From Calditrichota bacterium (GTDB lineage Bacteria; CLD3): DNA of 64,000 nt. The stretch is from contig QQUF01000005.1 in NCBI GenBank assembly GCA_008501735.1, positions 8,634 to 72,633 on the forward strand, written 5' to 3'. The notes under the pieces are model-generated. The model did no database searches. It was not told the origin of the DNA and saw nothing but the letters and a program-made list of their open reading frames with translations. Position numbers and translations under genes: made by a program. Shown here one piece after another: positions 1 through 7,397 of the stretch; positions within the stretch are counted from its first letter, which is position 1, and each line of letters begins with the position of its first letter.

Positions 1-891
1 TTAAAAACAAAAAACGGAATTTCTATTAGGTTAATGTTCAGAGGGAATAGGATTTCAACTCACGACCAAAATCGTGGAGCAATTCCTTTTAAAGACCAAG
101 TTCTTGCAATGAATCACGCTCATATGCTTGGGTTAGTTAAAGATGTTCTTGGTTCGTCACAGTTTGAAGTTCCTGACTTAGAGCCAAGTTCAACAGTGAT
201 TCCGGCAGAAAATTTAGATTTAATTATGCTCGAAAATGTTTTGAGAATGTTTAATGCAAAAAGTTCAACTTCTACTTCTTTGTACCAACATTGGCTACAA
301 GCTAAAGAAGATGGACTTGAAAAATTCAATTATGCTGGTCACGAAATTATTACTAATGAACTTAGCACAAACGGTAAGTTAAGTTACTTAATGGACACTC
401 CTTCGACTAAAGATAAAATTGATAAGACAATTGACCCTCAATTTTTATTTGATAACGGAGTTTGTACACCTTCACAATATTCTCAGATTAGAAATTCTTC
501 CACAATGGCTTTTGGAATTGTAACGGAATATTTGAGAAATAAAGGAATGGTTTTAGTTGATACCAAAACAGAACACGGAATTAATGCGAAAGGGCAAATT
601 GTTGCTGCTGACGAATTATACACAATGGATTCTTCAAGATTTTGGAAACTCAACGATGACGGTTCTTTAATGACAAAAGACGGAAGTCCTGTGTCTTTTT
701 CAAAAGAATTTGCAAGAGGAATGGTAAAAGAAAAAGGTCAACAATTTACAGCAGAGCAATCAAACCAAATTGCAATCAGATATATTGACGGAGTTCAAAA
801 CTTGACAGGACAAGAATTCAAACCTGATTTAAGACCAAGAGACGAAAGAATTATCGAATCCACAAATATGATTTTGGATTATTTGGTTTAA
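1..891 (+). CDS. purC: SAICAR synthetase (PurC), 5' end outside the window
   Basis: Phosphoribosylaminoimidazole-succinocarboxamide synthase joins aspartate to CAIR using ATP in cytosolic de novo purine synthesis. The reading frame is open from base 1 (codons before the ATG at 34 continue into RISTHD), so the gene starts upstream of the window and 34 is an internal Met. The C-terminal half carries the two family signatures: LVDTKTEHG, and DELYTMDSSRFW about 18 residues later. The conserved C-terminus (PDLRPRDERIIE) is intact. A 17-bp-stem hairpin follows the stop. The last 81 bp recur at 2698-2778 with only silent differences. purN, for another step of the pathway, lies at 45271-45870. Confidence 0.95.
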   Translation, partial: LKTKNGISIRLMFRGNRISTHDQNRGAIPFKDQVLAMNHAHMLGLVKDVLGSSQFEVPDLEPSSTVIPAENLDLIMLENVLRMFNAKSSTSTSLYQHWLQAKEDGLEKFNYAGHEIITNELSTNGKLSYLMDTPSTKDKIDKTIDPQFLFDNGVCTPSQYSQIRNSSTMAFGIVTEYLRNKGMVLVDTKTEHGINAKGQIVAADELYTMDSSRFWKLNDDGSLMTKDGSPVSFSKEFARGMVKEKGQQFTAEQSNQIAIRYIDGVQNLTGQEFKPDLRPRDERIIESTNMILDYLV

Positions 892-898
892 AGTTCCT

Positions 899-940
899 GT
901 TATACTCAGACCTTATCAAATAGTAAGGTCTGAGTATAAC
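899..940. terminator. Perfect 17-bp hairpin after purC
   Basis: Arms 899-915 and 924-940 are perfectly complementary around an 8-nt loop (TCAAATAG). It sits 7 bp after the purC stop and 12 bp before the convergent GNAT stop, so it can serve both genes. There is no T-run, so intrinsic termination is uncertain; it may be one of the dispersed hairpins of this genome. Confidence 0.6.
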
Positions 941-952
941 GATTGATGCACT

Positions 953-1516
953 TTATCTTAGTTGTTTTCGCATTACATAATAATTATCATACTCTTTATT
1001 TATCTCGAAATCGTATCTTTTGTATAATTCCAACGGTCCTTTGAAATTACTTGCACAGGATAACTCTCCTTTCCTTGGATACGCTTCAATATAATCATAG
1101 TCTTTATTTGAATAATCCGTAATAATCTTTTCAAGAATCTTTTGAGCAATTCCTTGTCTTCTATAATCAGGATGAATTAAAAAACAAACAATTGAACAAA
1201 CCTTATCATCAGGATTATCAATGTAATCATAGTCTTTTAATAATCTTTGATAATTTAACCTGTTATTTGCATTACACCATCCGATTGGTTTATCATTATC
1301 AAATACCAAATAACCTGTCATCTTATTTTCATTGATAAGTTTGATTACGCCAGAACGGTTTGAATCACGAGTACAGGTTGTTATATCTCCAATAAAATGA
1401 TAGTCGATACAATAACAACTTGACCAATCAGGGTTTTCTTTGAAAATCATATTGTCAAAGAAAAACAGATAATCATCTTTTAAATCTTTAGTCAATGGTC
1501 TTATTTCAATATTCAT
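953..1516 (-). CDS. GNAT-family N-acetyltransferase
   Basis: Likely acetyl-CoA-dependent N-acetyltransferase, 187 aa, cytosolic. The acetyl-CoA-binding motif A is visible as FLIHPDYRRQGIA at about residues 112-124 (the R/Q-x-x-G-x-A pyrophosphate loop), after a beta strand of the right spacing (GYLVFDNDKPIGWCNA, 69-84). The substrate cannot be told. It is on the minus strand, 36 bp downstream of the hydrolase at 1553-2554, and could be co-transcribed with it. Both lie between the two copies of the purC 3' end, so they look like inserted cargo rather than part of the purine locus. Confidence 0.85.
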   Translation of the reverse strand: MNIEIRPLTKDLKDDYLFFFDNMIFKENPDWSSCYCIDYHFIGDITTCTRDSNRSGVIKLINENKMTGYLVFDNDKPIGWCNANNRLNYQRLLKDYDYIDNPDDKVCSIVCFLIHPDYRRQGIAQKILEKIITDYSNKDYDYIEAYPRKGELSCASNFKGPLELYKRYDFEINKEYDNYYVMRKQLR

Positions 1517-1552
1517 TTTATTCCTTCTTTTTAATTCTAAAAAATAAAAGAA

Positions 1553-2554
1553 TTACTCGTTCATAAATTTTATTAGTGGTTTGATGAAACTTTCAAATTT
1601 TTCAATATGTGGTAAATGACCAACATTTTTTATTTCAACCAATTGAGCATTCGGAATACTTTTTTGTGTTTTTTTACCTAATTCGCCATAAAGTCCCATT
1701 GTTTTTCTAACTTCTTCGGAGACTAATGGTTTTCCAAGTGCTGTTCTGTCTCTTGTACCGATTATTAGTAAGGTCGGAACTTTGATGTTTCCAAACTCAT
1801 AAACAACAGGCTGTGTGAAAATCATATCGTAAGTTAGTGCAGCATTCCAAGCAATTCTTTTGTAGTCTGAATTTAAAGTCCAACCAGCTAATAAATTCAC
1901 CCATTGGTCGTACTCATTTTTCCATTTGTTGTCGTAGTAGCTTTCAAGTTGATATTTTTTTATACCTTCATAACTTTTTTTAAGTTCATTTTGATACCAC
2001 CATTCTACAGGTTTGTATGGAACTATTATTTTCCAATCTTCAAGACCAATTGGGTTTTCCAAGACTAATTTTTGAGTTGTATTCGGATACATTAAAGTAA
2101 AACGAGTAGCGAGCATTCCACCCATTGAATGTCCTAAAACAGAAGTTTCTTTAACTTCCAAAAAATCTAGTAAAGTTTTCGTATTCTTTGCTAATTGCTG
2201 AAAAGTGTAATGAAAATTTGCAGGTTTTGAGGATTTCCCAAAACCGATTTGGTCGGGAACAATTACTCTAATTCCTTCTTTGGTTAATGCTTCAATCGTT
2301 GTTTCCCAGTAAGCACCATTAAAATTTTTTCCGTGAAAAAGCACAATGTTTTTTCCATTGTAATTTTCGGGTTTAATATCCATATACGCCATTTTCAAAT
2401 TTTGCTCTTGAATATTTAATTTTAAAAATGAAACAGGATAAGGATATTCGTAATTTGATAATTCAATATCAAGCCATTGTAATTTATTGGTTTGAGCGAT
2501 AGAAAATTGAATTGCTAAGATTATTAATAGTGCTGTTGCAAAATATTTTTTCAT
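1553..2554 (-). CDS. Exported alpha/beta hydrolase
   Basis: 333-aa alpha/beta-hydrolase with an N-terminal signal peptide (about residues 1-21, ending SIAQ), so probably periplasmic or exported. Catalytic elements: oxyanion HG at 74-75, nucleophile elbow GHSMGG at 141-146 (Ser143), acid in GTRDRT (Asp269), and catalytic His in VGHLPHIE (His313). The order and spacing fit an intact esterase, lipase or epoxide-hydrolase-like enzyme; the substrate cannot be inferred. It is the upstream gene of a possible two-gene unit with the GNAT gene. Confidence 0.88.
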   Translation of the reverse strand: MKKYFATALLIILAIQFSIAQTNKLQWLDIELSNYEYPYPVSFLKLNIQEQNLKMAYMDIKPENYNGKNIVLFHGKNFNGAYWETTIEALTKEGIRVIVPDQIGFGKSSKPANFHYTFQQLAKNTKTLLDFLEVKETSVLGHSMGGMLATRFTLMYPNTTQKLVLENPIGLEDWKIIVPYKPVEWWYQNELKKSYEGIKKYQLESYYDNKWKNEYDQWVNLLAGWTLNSDYKRIAWNAALTYDMIFTQPVVYEFGNIKVPTLLIIGTRDRTALGKPLVSEEVRKTMGLYGELGKKTQKSIPNAQLVEIKNVGHLPHIEKFESFIKPLIKFMNE

Positions 2555-2697
2555 TTTTTCCTTGTTGGTTATTGTTTTACACTAAGTGATTTGATTATTA
2601 ACTGATTTTACGCAAAGTAGTAAAAGTTATTTATTTACAATTGTTCCAAAGTTAATTTGTTTTTCGAAGTTTTAAGATGTATTTCTTAAAATTATTA

Positions 2698-2778
2698 CAA
2701 GAATTCAAACCTGACTTAAGACCAAGAGACGAAAGAATTATTGAATCAACCAATATGATTTTGGATTATTTGGTTTAA
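2698..2778 (+). pseudogene. Detached second copy of the last 81 bp of purC
   Basis: These 81 bp match 811-891 base for base except at four positions. All four are third-codon changes that leave the peptide unchanged (GAT/GAC, ATC/ATT, TCC/TCA, ACA/ACC), and the stop codon is included. Upstream of 2698 similarity stops at once, so there is no full gene. Purely synonymous divergence means this tail evolved under selection in a working purC, in another strain or before the rearrangement. It marks the right edge of an insertion that placed 892-2697 after purC. Confidence 0.85.
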
Positions 2779-2903
2779 CGGTTTCGGCTATGCGTAGTGT
2801 GGGATTTCAAGGCACTTACCTTTCAATTTAGCACTTAGTTTCTTTAATGTAATTAATTTCATATTAGCACTTTAGCCCACATTACGTATAGCCATTGTTG
2901 GGC
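2773..2903. other. attC-like palindromic recombination site
   Basis: A 131-bp element bounded by GTTTAAC (2773-2779) and GTTGGGC (2897-2903), fitting the integron attC outer boxes RYYYAAC and GTTRRRY on either strand. Inside, arms 2786-2803 (starting GGCTATGCG) and 2876-2893 (ending CGTATAGCC) pair at 16 of 18 positions around a 72-nt spacer, like the folded L boxes of an attC. The left box overlaps the stop codon of the purC tail. The right box lies 5 bp beyond the stop of the minus-strand nuclease gene, the usual place for attC in a cassette. No integrase gene is in the window. Confidence 0.5.
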
Positions 2904-2908
2904 GTTCG

Positions 2909-4972
2909 TTATTCTTTTTCAGCATATTTTATCGTCAGTTCGTCTTCTGAATCAAATATTGTCAATGCGTGTTTTATCTTCTCAAATTTTCCAATATTGT
3001 CAATGTTTCCTTCAATGAAATAAGTGTCGTTTATTGCAACTGCTTGTCTCGGATTTCCTTCTTTTGGGTTTTTGGTTAATGTTATTTTCTCAGCCAAGTC
3101 TGTTGTGAAAAATGTCTCTGGCTGTAAGTCAAAAAGTTGCTTAAATACTTCTACATACAATTTAGCGACTTGATTAACTTCTATTTTTTGGTCGAAGAAA
3201 ATAGCGTACTCTAATTTTTTATGTTTTGGGTCTTCTGCTTCAAAAATGTTCACTTCGTTGTTTTCGTCTCTTTCATCTAATTCGATTTGTGGCATTTGCC
3301 AAATTTTCAAAAATCGTTCTGCAAGAAGGTCAAAGCGTCTTTCTATTTCTGCTTTATCCCATTTGTCTGCAATTGACAAATATTTATTAAGCCACAAGCG
3401 ACTGTCTTTATAGCCTGCATTTTCTAAATCTCTTTTAAACACAAATGGTTTGTTTCCAAGTTTTCCATTGTTACCCGATAATGTCAAATTACCAATTGTG
3501 TTCAAATAGGTTTCTTTGATTAAGTTGTATTCATCTGCTCCTAAATCCACTTTCCATTTAGGGTCAGGGTTTTGTGGAAAAATATGTTCTATGGTTATAT
3601 CTGCATTTCCTTCAATTATTACTGGTTCGTTATTTTCAAAATTCTCAAGTCGTTCAAGTAGGTAAGTTCTGTTTTTGGATTTTATGTTGTAAACATCTTT
3701 TAGTTTCAGGCTTTCAACAACTTCTTTGTTTTTTGGAAAACGTTGTGAGCCTGGTCTTTTTAGTAACCATTTTTGCAGGGACAATAAATAATCGTTTTTA
3801 TCCACTTTTTCGTAAAGTGTCATAAATATTTTATTCAGTGCGTTTGTAGGCAAACCAACAATAAATCTTCTCCAAGCAAAGGATTGTATGAAATCCAAAA
3901 CTTTTATAAATGTTGCTTTATCAATTACGTTTTCTGAATAGTCTTCATAAACTTTCATTAAAAACGGATAAGCCACATTTATTTCAAGTCTGTTTATGTA
4001 TTCAAGTTGTAATCTTATGTCTTTGTCCGTCTCGTTTTTTGGATTTAGTAGTTTATTATAAAACTTAACAAGCGATTTTATTGGTGCAAGGTTGGTTTCT
4101 AATTCTTGTAAGTCAGTTGTTGGAAACTTTGCTTTAAACTCCAAATAAACTTTGCTTTTATTTGGGATTTTATTGTTTACTAAAGTCAAATAATCTCTAA
4201 TAAAATCAGAAACTTTGCTTGTATTCAAGGTTTCATCTTTTGCGAGTTTCTCAATGATTTCCCAATAGTTGTTATAAATCTTATTTTGGTCTCTACGATT
4301 GAGACCCATTAAAATATAGTTTCTAATTAAGTCTGCTTGTGATAATTCAAGACCTGTTGAGTTTAAACTTTCAAAAATTCTTTGAGGGTCGTCTTTTTCT
4401 CTATCAAGCGAAATTTCTACAAACATCAGTTTTGAAAGCCCTTTCAATACGAACTCAAAATTTTCTTCAGTTATCCTGCTTTTAAAATAGTTGAAGTTGT
4501 CAATTACTTTCGAGAAGTCACTAAACTCTTCATCTTTATCGCTTCTTAAAAGGTATTTTATTGCTTTGTCGTTATTTTCAGTTGGTCGAAGTTTTAATTT
4601 TTCTTCTTCGGGTGCAAACTTATTTGTGAGATATGTTTCTGAAATTTCGGCTTCAAGTCCTTTATCTCCAATTTCAATTGCCAAACGATAAAGAGCCAAA
4701 TAAATTAAAGTCAAAGTAGTCAATCTTTGCTGTCCGTCAATTACAGTCAGTTCTTTAATTCGTGAAGAAGTGTAAACGTCATCGTGAACATAAACAACAC
4801 TACCGATGAAATGTGCATTCATTTTATTACTCGTTCCAACTTCCAAAATATCATCTAAAAGTTGTTTGCATTGACTTGTCGACCAATCATAATTTCTTTG
4901 GTAAACTGGAATTACAAATTGTGTCTTATTTGAAGATAAAAAGTCTTCTACTTTCGTTTCGTTTGCTTTCAT
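2909..4972 (-). CDS. GmrSD-like DUF262/DUF1524 nuclease
   Basis: 687-aa single-chain protein. The N-terminal DUF262 (ParB/sulfiredoxin-like NTPase) domain has the YQRNYDW start region (24-30) and the diagnostic DGQQR motif at 79-83. The DUF1524 His-Me/HNH nuclease domain has IEHIFPQNP near residue 460 followed by the TIGNLTLSGNNGKLGN helix. A C-terminal domain of about 110 aa follows the nuclease. This is the architecture of fused GmrS-GmrD type IV restriction enzymes, which cleave modified (for example glucosylated hydroxymethylcytosine) phage DNA; many DUF262 homologues are antiphage. No methylase or partner is adjacent, fitting a stand-alone defence gene. Both sides carry attC-like sequences. 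Confidence 0.88.
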   Translation of the reverse strand: MKANETKVEDFLSSNKTQFVIPVYQRNYDWSTSQCKQLLDDILEVGTSNKMNAHFIGSVVYVHDDVYTSSRIKELTVIDGQQRLTTLTLIYLALYRLAIEIGDKGLEAEISETYLTNKFAPEEEKLKLRPTENNDKAIKYLLRSDKDEEFSDFSKVIDNFNYFKSRITEENFEFVLKGLSKLMFVEISLDREKDDPQRIFESLNSTGLELSQADLIRNYILMGLNRRDQNKIYNNYWEIIEKLAKDETLNTSKVSDFIRDYLTLVNNKIPNKSKVYLEFKAKFPTTDLQELETNLAPIKSLVKFYNKLLNPKNETDKDIRLQLEYINRLEINVAYPFLMKVYEDYSENVIDKATFIKVLDFIQSFAWRRFIVGLPTNALNKIFMTLYEKVDKNDYLLSLQKWLLKRPGSQRFPKNKEVVESLKLKDVYNIKSKNRTYLLERLENFENNEPVIIEGNADITIEHIFPQNPDPKWKVDLGADEYNLIKETYLNTIGNLTLSGNNGKLGNKPFVFKRDLENAGYKDSRLWLNKYLSIADKWDKAEIERRFDLLAERFLKIWQMPQIELDERDENNEVNIFEAEDPKHKKLEYAIFFDQKIEVNQVAKLYVEVFKQLFDLQPETFFTTDLAEKITLTKNPKEGNPRQAVAINDTYFIEGNIDNIGKFEKIKHALTIFDSEDELTIKYAEKE

Positions 4973-5014
4973 TTATTCAATTCAGTTCAATGTTTGTTCG
5001 GGTTTTCTAATGAC

Positions 5015-5097
5015 GCCCAACATCTTAATAAACGCATTGCGTTTATCGGGACTATAACTTGAGTTTTTATTCGTTTATTACGCAACATTGTTTTTAA
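5015..5097. other. Degenerate attC-like element upstream of the nuclease gene
   Basis: GCCCAAC at 5015-5021 (GTTGGGC on the minus strand) fits an attC outer box. It is followed by a small palindrome around 5028-5047 (AATAAACGCATTGCGTTTAT) and an imperfect inverted copy of the outer arm at 5071-5090 (TCGTTTATTACGCAACATTG). The far box does not fit the consensus, so the site is partial or decayed. On the minus strand this would be the left boundary of a cassette holding the nuclease gene and ending at the 2773-2903 site. Confidence 0.35.
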
Positions 5098-5244
5098 CAT
5101 ATGTTTGTTTTTCAATTAATTCTAAACTAAAATTTTACTAACGGAAAACAAATTGAAATTTTATTTCCTTCAAAAATTAATTCTGAATAATTTAAATTGC
5201 ACAACGTTTAGCTTCCCAAACTTTTAACTTTATCGGAAAAATCA

Positions 5245-6645
5245 ATGAAAAAATTATTAGCAATTTTACTCTTAGGACTTACAATTCCACTCTTTGCACA
5301 AACCTCATTAAATATGACAATGCTTTCTAACTTAACTCTTGCACCTTACATTCACGGAAATACAAGAAGTGGAACTGCTGATGTTTGGTATGACAACGGA
5401 TTTTGTTTTGTTGCTCAAAGAGATTCAGGTTTTGTAATTATTGATGTTAGTAGCCCAACAAACCCACAAATTGTTTTTACTTTTAATCCTGGTGATTCCT
5501 ATGTCCAAGATGTGAAGACATTAAACAACTTACTTTTTGCTACAAACGAATCTAATAATGGAATCGGTTTTTACATTTTTGACATTACAAACCCGACAAA
5601 TCCAATTGAATTACAGCCTTTCAGCTATACAGGAAAAGGATTTCACAACGTTTGGATTGAACCAAATGCACTTTATGGAGCTTCAAATGTCTCTAAAGAA
5701 ATTGAGATTTACGACTACTCAAATATAAATTCTTTAACACTGATTGGAACGGTAAACGGCAATCCGTCAATTAACGGTGAAATTCACGATTTGGTAGTTG
5801 TTGACGACAAACTTTACGGTGCTTTTATTGTTGCAAATGGAGGTTTCGTTGTGGCTGATGTTTCTGACCCAACAAATCCGGTGAATGAAATTGTTGTAGG
5901 TTATCCGAATTCTTTTACTCACAATGTTTTTCCTTCACAAGATGGAAACTACATTTTTACTACTGATGAAAATGCTCCAAATTCTACACAACCTGCAGGT
6001 TTTATGCGAGTTTGGGACATTAGCGATCCAAATAACATTTCTCAAGTTGCTCAGTATTCGGCGGATTCAACAGTTGTGATTCACAACGTAATTATCAAAA
6101 ATAATTTTGCGATAATTTCACACTACCAAGAAGGAGTTAGAATTCTTGACGTTACGAATCCTGTGCAGCCTCAAGAAATTGCATTTTACGATACTTTCCC
6201 AATAAATAATTTGCCTGCAATTAACGATGTCTTTAATGGCTGTTGGGGAGTTTACCCGAATGGAAATTTGATTTATGCTTCTGATATTCAGAATGGATTT
6301 TTCGTATTACAAGCAGATTCAATCACAACTTCCGTTCAAGAGTCGAATAATTTTGCAGTTAAGAAAAAGACTTTTGAACTTAGTCAAAATTACCCGAATC
6401 CATTTAACCCGACAACGGTTTTTCCTTTAGAGTTAAAAGAAAAATCAAATGTTAAACTCACGATTTTTGATGTTAAGGGTAGAGTAGTTTCGGAAATTGA
6501 AAATTCTGTTTTAAGTGCAGGAGATTACGACTTTTCTTGGAACGGAACTGATAGATTTGGCAAACAAGTTTCAAGTGGAACTTACTTTTTGAATGCAGAA
6601 GTGAATGGGTTTTTGCAAGTAATGAAAGTAACACTTTTAAAATAA
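5245..6645 (+). CDS. Secreted LVIVD-type beta-propeller protein, T9SS cargo
   Basis: 466 aa with a signal peptide (1-19, ending PLFAQ). The body has repeated units of the form FVIIDVSSPTNPQIV, FYIFDITNPTNPIEL, FVVADVSDPTNPVNE, VRILDVTNPVQPQEI, which is the LVIVD repeat found in choice-of-anchor-type extracellular propellers. The last 90 residues are the T9SS sorting domain: FELSQNYPNPFNPTT, then VKLTIFDVKGRV, FSWNGTD and VSSGTYF. It should be exported and surface-bound or released by type IX secretion; ligand unknown. Monocistronic, with a hairpin following the stop. Confidence 0.85.
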   Translation: MKKLLAILLLGLTIPLFAQTSLNMTMLSNLTLAPYIHGNTRSGTADVWYDNGFCFVAQRDSGFVIIDVSSPTNPQIVFTFNPGDSYVQDVKTLNNLLFATNESNNGIGFYIFDITNPTNPIELQPFSYTGKGFHNVWIEPNALYGASNVSKEIEIYDYSNINSLTLIGTVNGNPSINGEIHDLVVVDDKLYGAFIVANGGFVVADVSDPTNPVNEIVVGYPNSFTHNVFPSQDGNYIFTTDENAPNSTQPAGFMRVWDISDPNNISQVAQYSADSTVVIHNVIIKNNFAIISHYQEGVRILDVTNPVQPQEIAFYDTFPINNLPAINDVFNGCWGVYPNGNLIYASDIQNGFFVLQADSITTSVQESNNFAVKKKTFELSQNYPNPFNPTTVFPLELKEKSNVKLTIFDVKGRVVSEIENSVLSAGDYDFSWNGTDRFGKQVSSGTYFLNAEVNGFLQVMKVTLLK

Positions 6646-6654
6646 ATTTCCTAT

Positions 6655-6690
6655 ACCTATCAGATGGCTCAAAGCCATCAGATAGGTTTT
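6655..6690 (+). terminator. Hairpin with TCAAA loop, copy 1
   Basis: 15-nt arms (6655-6669 and 6673-6687, one A-A mismatch) around CAA, followed by TTTT. It lies 9 bp after the stop of the LVIVD gene and serves as a likely intrinsic terminator. An almost identical hairpin follows the next gene at 7278-7310. Confidence 0.65.
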
Positions 6691-6706
6691 AAAAATAAAA
6701 AAATCA

Positions 6707-7267
6707 ATGACTAAAAATTTTACAAAAATTGCTTTTACTGAAAGTGTAAAGAAGGTTCAAGAAAAGTTTGGTTCAAGAGATGCTTACTCAAGGTTTGAGG
6801 AAGTTGAAAAATTTGAACTAACTCAAAATGAGAAATTTTTTATTGCCGAAAGAGACAGTTTTTACTTGGCAACAGTTGGCGAAAACGGATTTCCTTATTT
6901 ACAACATCGAGGAGGTCCAAAAGGCTTTTTGAAAATCCTCGACGATTCAACAATCGGATTCGCAGACTTCAGTGGAAACAAACAATTCATAAGTGTTGGG
7001 AATATCATTTCAACTAAAAAAGCGACTTTGTTTTTGATGGATTACCGTTCAAAAACTCGTCTCAAAATTTGGGCTGAGTCCTCAATCTTAGAACTTAGTG
7101 AAAATCCTGAGCTTTTGGAAAAACTTAGACCTAAAGATTACAAAGCGAATGTTGAACGAATGATTATTTTTAGAATTGTTGGCTACGACTGGAATTGTCC
7201 TCAGCACATTACTGAACGATATTCTTTAGAGGAATTAGAAATGCTTGGTAAAAAATTTGAAAAGTAG
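6707..7267 (+). CDS. Pyridoxamine 5'-phosphate oxidase-family (PPOX) flavoprotein
   Basis: 186 aa, cytosolic. The split-barrel FMN-binding fold shows as FFIAERDSFYLATVGENGFPYLQHRGGPKGF (about 43-73, described here as a strand, a G-x-P-x-x-x-H/R-G-G turn and a strand), then IGFADFSGNKQFIS and TRLKIWAES. Members with this HRGG variant are annotated as PPOX-class FMN-binding oxidoreductases of unknown substrate; it is not PdxH. Confidence 0.8.
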   Translation: MTKNFTKIAFTESVKKVQEKFGSRDAYSRFEEVEKFELTQNEKFFIAERDSFYLATVGENGFPYLQHRGGPKGFLKILDDSTIGFADFSGNKQFISVGNIISTKKATLFLMDYRSKTRLKIWAESSILELSENPELLEKLRPKDYKANVERMIIFRIVGYDWNCPQHITERYSLEELEMLGKKFEK

Positions 7268-7277
7268 AATTTTTCTT

Positions 7278-7313
7278 ACCTATCAGATGGTTCAAAGCCA
7301 TCAGATAGGTTTT
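7278..7313 (+). terminator. Hairpin with TCAAA loop, copy 2
   Basis: Arms 7278-7292 and 7296-7310 repeat the 6655-6690 hairpin with one base changed at the loop edge (GGTT instead of GGCT), followed by TTTT. It sits 10 bp after the PPOX gene stop. The two hairpins bracket that gene, so it could also be read as a gene flanked by direct copies of a repeat. Confidence 0.65.
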
Positions 7314-7397
7314 AATTAACGAATTTATTTTCGCATTAGATTAGCCGTTCAACTTTAGTAAATTGTTTCGATTTAAAACTTAAATAAGAAACAAAAC

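Noticed and set aside
2909-4972. Nuclease as part of a classical restriction-modification pair
   Set aside because: No methyltransferase or specificity subunit is adjacent; the family is modification-dependent.
5190-5245. TTGCACAACGTTTAGC as a sigma-54 promoter of the LVIVD gene
   Set aside because: The -24 GG and -12 TTG bases are both off; only partial resemblance to the other two sites.
1-6000. Insertion sequence or integrase gene explaining the purC insertion
   Set aside because: None of the frames carries transposase or tyrosine/serine recombinase motifs.
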